Assembly (NCBI RefSeq): GCF_900101885.1
Contig: NZ_FNAN01000030.1
Coordinates: forward strand, 1-64,000
DNA from: Dyadobacter soli
Lineage (GTDB): Bacteria > Bacteroidota > Bacteroidia > Cytophagales > Spirosomataceae
Length of the DNA: 64,000 bases
Direction of reading: 5' to 3'
Both the position numbers and the translations under genes were made by a program. Of the stretch, positions 59,222 through 64,000 are shown in pieces. The notes under the pieces were generated by a model. It saw nothing but the letters and a program-made list of their open reading frames with translations, ran no database searches and was not told the origin of the DNA. Positions within the stretch are counted from its first letter, which is position 1. Every line of letters begins with the position of its first letter.

Positions 59222-60148
59222 TTATAGACGGTTTTGAATTTGTTCGACCAATACTTCATTGATCCGCACATAACTTTCATGCGTCCAGCCTGCAATGTGC
59301 GGCGTAAGTACCACGCGGTCGGAAGCCCGCAAATAATCAAAAACTTCCTGCTGTTCCGGCGTCAGCTTTCCGATCTTTTCGTTTTCAAGCACATCCAGGC
59401 ACGCGCCTTTGATTTTACCGTTTTCCAATGCTTCGGTTACAGCCTTTAATTTTACCACTTCACCTCTGGATAAATTCATTAAATAAAATGGCTTGGCAAA
59501 AGCGCTGATAAATTCTTCATTCACCAGGTAACGCGTAATGTCGGTCAACGGAATATGCAGGCTCAGAACGTCTGCTTCTTGCTGTATTTCCTCAATGGAC
59601 GATTCCGTTGCAAATGCATCGCCGTAGTTGTCACGGTACTTGTCATACGCAAGCACTTTGCAACCGAAACCGCTGAGTCTCTTCGCAGTAGCCGAGCCAT
59701 TGTTCCCGTAGCCGATCAACCCCACAGTTTTACCCATCAGCTCCACTCCCCTATTGCCTTCGCGGTCCCAGATACCGTCGCGTACCTGCCTGTCGGCGCG
59801 CAGGATGTTGTTGAAAAGCGCGAGCAACATGCCCAATGCCTGTTCGGCCACGGCGTCACGATTGCCGGCACCCGCGTGAAAAACCTCGATGTTCAGCGCT
59901 TTGGCCACTTCCAGGTCGATCAGGTCCAGACCCGCCCCTGCGCGAGCGATAAAACGCAGTTTTTGGGCATTTTCCAGCATTTCGCGGTCGAGGAAGGTCT
60001 TGCTGCGGATCATTAGCACGTCGTAGCCCGGCAATGCATTCTTTATGTCTTCTCTTTTGTATTCAGGATGGTAATCGTATTCCCATTTTTGCTCGTCCAG
60101 CATGCCGAATAATGACGGATGCATGGAGTCTGCGATCAGGATTTTCAT
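59222..60148 (-). CDS. D-isomer 2-hydroxyacid dehydrogenase (SerA-like)
   Basis: A 308-residue NAD(P)-dependent enzyme that interconverts 2-oxo and 2-hydroxy acids. It has the ARAGAGLDLID segment of the substrate domain, the Rossmann motif KTVGLIGYGNNGSATAKRL (split KTVGLIGYGN, NGSATAKRL), NLSRGEVV with the catalytic Arg, and LTPHIAGWTHES with the catalytic His. It resembles phosphoglycerate dehydrogenase (serine pathway) without the ACT domain, but the substrate is not certain. I use the ATG at 60148 (MKILIADSM); the longer frame up to 60235 adds a hydrophobic start that is not expected. Divergent from pdxA with a 95-base gap. Confidence 0.88.
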   Translation of the reverse strand: MKILIADSMHPSLFGMLDEQKWEYDYHPEYKREDIKNALPGYDVLMIRSKTFLDREMLENAQKLRFIARAGAGLDLIDLEVAKALNIEVFHAGAGNRDAVAEQALGMLLALFNNILRADRQVRDGIWDREGNRGVELMGKTVGLIGYGNNGSATAKRLSGFGCKVLAYDKYRDNYGDAFATESSIEEIQQEADVLSLHIPLTDITRYLVNEEFISAFAKPFYLMNLSRGEVVKLKAVTEALENGKIKGACLDVLENEKIGKLTPEQQEVFDYLRASDRVVLTPHIAGWTHESYVRINEVLVEQIQNRL

Positions 60149-60243
60149 AGTAGCACAGGATTTTTTGTAACTTGCCGGTTGAACCGTCCGGCAAAAGTAA
60201 TACAGAATTACGCAGCAGAACACATACAACAGCATTTACCTAC

Positions 60244-61350
60244 ATGAGCGAACAACAGAGTGATAAACCGGTAATCGGGATCACAATAGGCGATTATAAC
60301 GGCATTGGCCCGGAAGTAATCCTTAAAGCATTAGAAGGGAACCAGTTATCGAAATTGTGCACACCAATCATCTACGGCTCCCTGAGAGTATTGAACCAGT
60401 ACCGCAACCTGCTTGAAATGAAAGACTGGAACCTGCACGGCATCCAGAAAGCCGAGCAGGCCAACCATAAACTGACGAATGTAATTACCTGCTGGCACGA
60501 CCATCAGACGGAGATACAGCCCGGAAAGATCACCGCGGAAGCCGGCCAGGGCTCCTTCGCATCGCTGAAACGCGCCGTGGAAGACCTCAAAGAAGGCCGG
60601 ATCCAGGCGCTCGTCACCGGTCCCATCAACAAGGACAATATCCAAAACGAGGATTTCAAATTCCCCGGCCATACCGAGTTCCTCGCGGAGGCTTTCGGGA
60701 AGGACGATGCATTGATGTTCATGGTCGCGGGCGACCTTCGCGTAGGCGTGCTCACGGGCCATATGCCCCTGCAAAACGTACGCGAGCACATCACCGCGGA
60801 AAAACTTACAGCGAAAATCGAGCAGATCCTCCAATCGCTGAAAGGTGATTTTGGTATTAAAAAACCTAAACTGGCTGTGCTGGGCCTCAATCCGCACGCT
60901 GGTGAAAATGGCTTGCTGGGCTCGGAAGAAATCGAAGTCATCCAGCCGGTGATCAAGCAGTTTAAGGAAAAAGGCCACCTTGTAGTAGGGCCATTCCCTG
61001 CCGACGGCTTCTTCGCTGCGGGTACCTACCGCCAATACGATGCCGTGCTCGCGATGTACCACGACCAGGGCCTCATCCCTTTCAAAACACTGGCATTCAA
61101 CGAGGGCGTGAATTTCACCGCCGGACTTTCCGCCGTGCGCACGTCCCCCGACCACGGCACAGCCTATAATATCGCAGGCAAAAACATCGCCGAACCCGGC
61201 TCGCTGCTGCAAGCACTTTACCTGGCCTGCGACGTATCAAGGTTCCGTATTTTCAATGCAGATATGGAAAAAAATGCATTGATTTCGAAGCCTCAACCAT
61301 CGGAAAGCCAGCATCCGGCGAAGTCGGGGGGGAAGCAGAGATTTAACTAG
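60244..61350 (+). CDS. pdxA: 4-hydroxythreonine-4-phosphate dehydrogenase PdxA
   Basis: PdxA oxidises 4-hydroxythreonine 4-phosphate on the way to pyridoxine 5'-phosphate. From the ATG at 60244 the product is 368 residues. Features: GITIGDYNGIGPEVILKAL (split GITIGDYNGIG, PEVILKAL), VTGPINKDNI, FPGHTEFLAE (metal-binding His), VLGLNPHAGENG and TSPDHGTAYNIAG with the other metal-binding His residues. A longer frame reaches 60172. Some relatives act on other phosphorylated hydroxy acids. A repeat-rich gap follows before yicC. Confidence 0.94.
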   Translation: MSEQQSDKPVIGITIGDYNGIGPEVILKALEGNQLSKLCTPIIYGSLRVLNQYRNLLEMKDWNLHGIQKAEQANHKLTNVITCWHDHQTEIQPGKITAEAGQGSFASLKRAVEDLKEGRIQALVTGPINKDNIQNEDFKFPGHTEFLAEAFGKDDALMFMVAGDLRVGVLTGHMPLQNVREHITAEKLTAKIEQILQSLKGDFGIKKPKLAVLGLNPHAGENGLLGSEEIEVIQPVIKQFKEKGHLVVGPFPADGFFAAGTYRQYDAVLAMYHDQGLIPFKTLAFNEGVNFTAGLSAVRTSPDHGTAYNIAGKNIAEPGSLLQALYLACDVSRFRIFNADMEKNALISKPQPSESQHPAKSGGKQRFN

Positions 61351-61470
61351 GGCCTTCGGCCCGACCACCGACCGCCGACCGCCGATCTAATTTTCTTTCC
61401 TTGGTCAAAAACAACAAATCGGCGGTCAGTGGTCGGCGGTCAAAAAATTCAGCCGTCGGCCGTCGGCGGT
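61350..61470. repeat. 7-bp CCGACCG-type tandem repeats in inverted arms
   Basis: After a small GGGCC-TTC-GGCCC hairpin (61350-61362), a 24-base arm at 61363-61386 made of CGACCGC-like heptamers faces a near-complement at 61418-61441 (three mismatches), with ~31 bases between them. A further run of the complementary heptamer lies at 61452-61470. It has no reading frame and may act as the pdxA terminator. Confidence 0.65.
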
Positions 61471-61517
61471 TAAAACAAGCATCAACCGTTCCGTAAAAGG
61501 AACCAACGCACATCCTT

Positions 61518-62405
61518 ATGTTAAAATCAATGACCGGATACGGTGTATCCAACATCGAGTCCGAATCGATCAATGTCACGGTGGAAATCAAGACATTGAA
61601 TTCCAAATTCCTGGATATTTACTGCCGCGTGCCGCGCAACTATTCCGAGCGCGAGATCGAGATCCGCGCCCTCATTACCCAGTCGCTCGAACGCGGTAAG
61701 GTGGAATTTACGCTTACCGTTCAGCCGGTAGGTAAAACCGTCGCCTCGACTTCCGTGAACAGGGCGCTCGTGAGCGCCTACTACCAGGATTTGTCGCAAA
61801 CGGCTACCGACCTTGGCTTCGCGCCGGACTCCACGGAGCTGCTACGCATTGCATTGCAGATGCCGAACGCCTACAACAACGAAACCGTAGACGATAGCAG
61901 CAAGGAAGACGATTGGGCGCAGATCAAAGTGGCTGTGCTGGAAGCGCTGCGCAAATGCTCCGTTTTCCGCGAGCAGGAAGGCCGTATGACCGCCGATAAG
62001 TTCGCAGAATACATTCAAACGATCCAGAACCTGCTCGACCAGGTGGCCGAACAGGACAAAGCCCGCATTCCTGCAGTCCGCGAACGCCTCGAAAAACAGG
62101 TAAGGGACCTGCTGACCGACGACAACTTCGACCCGAACCGCTTCGAGCAGGAATTGATCTATTACGTTGAGAAATTCGATATTTCGGAAGAGAAAATCCG
62201 TCTGGCCAACCACCTTACCTACTTCATCGAAACAATGAAGGCTTCCGAGAGCAATGGTAAGAAGCTGAATTTCATTGCGCAGGAAATCGGCCGGGAAATC
62301 AATACCATCGGTTCGAAAGCCAACGACGCGACGATCCAGCACCTGGTGGTGCAAATGAAGGACGAGCTCGAAAAGATCAAGGAGCAAACAATGAATATCA
62401 TTTAA
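61518..62405 (+). CDS. yicC: YicC/YloC-family endoribonuclease
   Basis: The 295-residue product matches YicC: it starts LKSMTGYGVSNIESESINV (split KSMTGYGVSN, IESESINV), has KTLNSKFLDIYCRVPRNYSE (split KTLNSKFLDIYC, RVPRNYSE) and ends with SNGKKLNFIAQEIGREINTIGSKAND (split GKKLNFIAQEIGRE, INTIGSKAND). E. coli YicC is an endoribonuclease that affects small-RNA turnover. The fold is largely helical at the C-terminus. Its last base overlaps the start of the glycosylase gene (TAATG), so the two are coupled. Confidence 0.93.
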   Translation: MLKSMTGYGVSNIESESINVTVEIKTLNSKFLDIYCRVPRNYSEREIEIRALITQSLERGKVEFTLTVQPVGKTVASTSVNRALVSAYYQDLSQTATDLGFAPDSTELLRIALQMPNAYNNETVDDSSKEDDWAQIKVAVLEALRKCSVFREQEGRMTADKFAEYIQTIQNLLDQVAEQDKARIPAVRERLEKQVRDLLTDDNFDPNRFEQELIYYVEKFDISEEKIRLANHLTYFIETMKASESNGKKLNFIAQEIGREINTIGSKANDATIQHLVVQMKDELEKIKEQTMNII

Positions 62406-63028
62406 TGCCCGAAGAGAAGCTTCCCCTTTCTTTTTATTCCGCATACGATACCTGCACGCTGGCCCGGAAGCTTCTGGGCTGCGAGCTGGTACACGACAGT
62501 CCCGACGGCCTCACAAGCGGCATTATCGTGGAGACGGAGGCGTATTTGCAGGACGATCCTGCCTGCCATGCATTCAACCGGCGTACAACGCGCACGGAAC
62601 CCATGTACGGCATTGCGGGTACCGTATACGTGTACCTGATATACGGCATGTACCAATGCTTCAACATCGTCAGTAATGCGGAAGGTGTCGGTGAAGCGGT
62701 GCTGGTTCGCGCATTGCAACCCACGGCGGGTATCGATCTCATGGAAATGCGCAGACTGATCCGGCCGGGGAAGACGCAAATTATTTCCGCATCCGGGAAG
62801 GTGGCCCTCAAAGAACTTTGCCGCGGCCCCGGCAAACTGGTTCAGGCCATGGGCATCAGCCGGGACCAGCACAATGCAACTCTACTCTCCGGTAGTACCT
62901 TATACGTTCGGCCGCAAGTAGCAGTGCCCGAAGCGATTATCTCAGGCCCGCGCGTCGGTATCAATGTAGGCCGCGAACTTCCTTACCGATATTACATAAA
63001 AGACAATATTTTTGTAAGTAAAGGTTAA
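62405..63028 (+). CDS. 3-methyladenine DNA glycosylase (AAG/MPG family)
   Basis: The 207-residue enzyme removes alkylated purines from DNA in base-excision repair. AAG signatures are seen: ARKLLGCELV near the start, GIIVETEAYLQDDPACHAF (split GIIVETEAYLQ, DDPACHAF) with the catalytic Glu, YGIAGTVYVYLIYGMYQCFN (split YGIAGTVYVYLIYG, MYQCFN) and the GPGKLVQAMGIS region. Length is normal. The ATG at 62405 overlaps the yicC stop. The TPR lipoprotein gene starts 71 bases downstream. Confidence 0.92.
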   Translation: MPEEKLPLSFYSAYDTCTLARKLLGCELVHDSPDGLTSGIIVETEAYLQDDPACHAFNRRTTRTEPMYGIAGTVYVYLIYGMYQCFNIVSNAEGVGEAVLVRALQPTAGIDLMEMRRLIRPGKTQIISASGKVALKELCRGPGKLVQAMGISRDQHNATLLSGSTLYVRPQVAVPEAIISGPRVGINVGRELPYRYYIKDNIFVSKG

Positions 63029-63098
63029 CTAATCGCGCCTTATTAGTCCAGCCTTCGACAACCCACTACGAGCCTAACAGCCAAGAGATCAGTTACAT

Positions 63099-64000
63099 AT
63101 GAATGAATTCTACAAACTAATTCTCCTTTTCGCGTTAGGATATGTTCTTTCTTTTAGCCAATGCACTTCCAGCGGAAGCGCCGACAGCACAAAAAGGAGT
63201 GCAGAGGTGGTAGAGGCCAAACCACAGGAAGGTTTTGCCGAAGACACGGTACTCATTCACAAGTACCACAAATTGGCTTCGGAATACCTTTTTCAGGATG
63301 CTGAGAAGTCGATGTTTTACTCCAAACACGTACTGAGGCTTTCACAAAAACACCAATGGGGAAAAGGCAAGCTGCTCGCATATAATCTACTGAGTACCTA
63401 CTATTTATTGGACGGCAGCTACGACGTTCTGCGTGAGCTTTCCAATGAAACGCTCACGCTTTCAACCCAATTGAACCTGCCGATGTTCACCGCCCACGGC
63501 AAACGTTTCATGGGCGAAAGTTACTCCGAATACCGCCAGTGGGATTCTTCGCGCATCAACTACGAGCATGCCGTACAGATTTTCACCCGCCTGAAAGCCG
63601 ACAGCTCGCTTGCGTTGAGCATCGAAAACCTCGGGAACTGCTACCGCGAGAAAAATATGTACGAACGGGCGGTGCAGCTTTACGAGCAATCGTATAAAAT
63701 GTTCGACAAAATGAACTCCGACTGGGGCCGCGCCACGGTATTGCAAAGCATCGGCTACATGCACGTGCGTACGGCCAACTATGCCGAAGCAGAAAAATAC
63801 TTCCTGCAAAGCATTACCCTGTTTCGAAAAATCCAGAACCGCTACGGCGAATTGAATTGCCTCAACGACCTCAGTAACACCTACTATTACCAGAAAAAGT
63901 ACGACCAGTCGATCGAAGCGGGCCTGCGGGCATTGGCCTATTCCAAAATTTACCACTCGACCCAGCAAACGAACTGGGCGCTCGTGACGCTGTCGCGCTC
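63099..64000 (+). CDS. TPR-repeat lipoprotein, 3' end outside window
   Basis: The frame opens with ATG at 63099 and runs to the window end, giving 300 residues without a stop. It starts with a hydrophobic helix and a Cys (LSFSQCTS) that fits a lipoprotein signal, although the lipobox is not perfect. From ~residue 50 onward it shows repeated helical TPR-like units, for example LSIENLGNCYREKNMYERAVQLYEQS (split LSIENLGNCY, ERAVQLYEQS), IGYMHVRTANYAEAEKYFLQS (split IGYMHVRTAN, AEAEKYFLQS). The rest may hold a histidine kinase or DNA-binding domain, as in many Bacteroidota TPR sensors, but that lies outside. Confidence 0.7.
   Translation, partial: MNEFYKLILLFALGYVLSFSQCTSSGSADSTKRSAEVVEAKPQEGFAEDTVLIHKYHKLASEYLFQDAEKSMFYSKHVLRLSQKHQWGKGKLLAYNLLSTYYLLDGSYDVLRELSNETLTLSTQLNLPMFTAHGKRFMGESYSEYRQWDSSRINYEHAVQIFTRLKADSSLALSIENLGNCYREKNMYERAVQLYEQSYKMFDKMNSDWGRATVLQSIGYMHVRTANYAEAEKYFLQSITLFRKIQNRYGELNCLNDLSNTYYYQKKYDQSIEAGLRALAYSKIYHSTQQTNWALVTLSR

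Noticed and set aside
1..64000. tRNA, rRNA, tmRNA or known riboswitch
   Set aside because: All larger gaps were read for cloverleaf-like or conserved RNA patterns and none was convincing.

Overview
The window is a chromosomal segment of a Gram-negative bacterium of the phylum Bacteroidota, order Cytophagales, most like Dyadobacter or a close relative (inference from gene content, not from a database search). Lineage signs seen directly are: a type IX secretion C-terminal sorting domain on a secreted protein, gliding protein GldC, a type III glutamine synthetase, a large plant/Chlamydia-type IspG, few Shine-Dalgarno sequences, and many promoters with the Bacteroidota -33 TTTG / -7 TAnnTTTG pattern. 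The two ends are cut: an insertion-sequence transposase at the left edge and a TPR lipoprotein gene at the right edge. No rRNA, tRNA, phage or CRISPR array was seen.

Layout. 1-9200: insertion-sequence end, XRE regulator, secreted protein, deoxynucleoside kinase, trhO, acetyltransferase, surE with a GH3-family gene, LysE exporter, Nudix hydrolase, CDF metal transporter, Tat-exported sugar isomerase-like protein. 9200-16750: nested palindromic repeat, folE with a PTPS/QueD gene, a GH109-like glycosidase + sugar transporter + GHMP sugar kinase locus, then three lineage-specific exported proteins. 17000-30900: ispG, a 59-residue membrane protein coupled to a YjbR gene, gldC, cinA, a tightly coupled E2 / deoxyribonucleotidase / two-component run, desaturase, DUF4159, rsmE. 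29100-39340: a nitrogen-assimilation region with two unrelated glutamine synthetases (types II and III), an ammonium transporter and an outer-membrane porin; mtaB and a sulfatase-fold membrane enzyme lie between. 39680-49590: ferredoxin and acyl-CoA reductase (LuxC-like), then the most unusual part, a compact run of esterase, ATP-grasp ligase with a histone-H1-like tail, GCS2 carboxylate-amine ligase, glutamine amidotransferase, second ATP-grasp-like protein, class III aminotransferase and aldose-epimerase-like protein. 49890-56010: dnaE, trxA and DUF2461 bracketed by two toxin-antitoxin pairs (HicAB and ParDE-like). 56020-64000: housekeeping genes trpS, PAP2 phosphatase, prs, rplY, a 2-hydroxyacid dehydrogenase, pdxA, yicC, a 3-methyladenine glycosylase and the TPR lipoprotein.

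The strongest leads are (i) the amide-ligase cluster at 42104-49588, which looks like a pathway for an unknown amide-linked metabolite; (ii) two intergenic elements (26249-26400 and 27992-28088) made of GTCA words repeated every 10-11 bp, one DNA turn, in two facing arms; and (iii) several other structured intergenic repeats (9243-9373, 36517-36621, 49660-49880, 61350-61470), suggesting a genome rich in REP-like elements. Several start codons were moved from the longest reading frame on the basis of family alignment knowledge or promoter position; each is explained in its entry.
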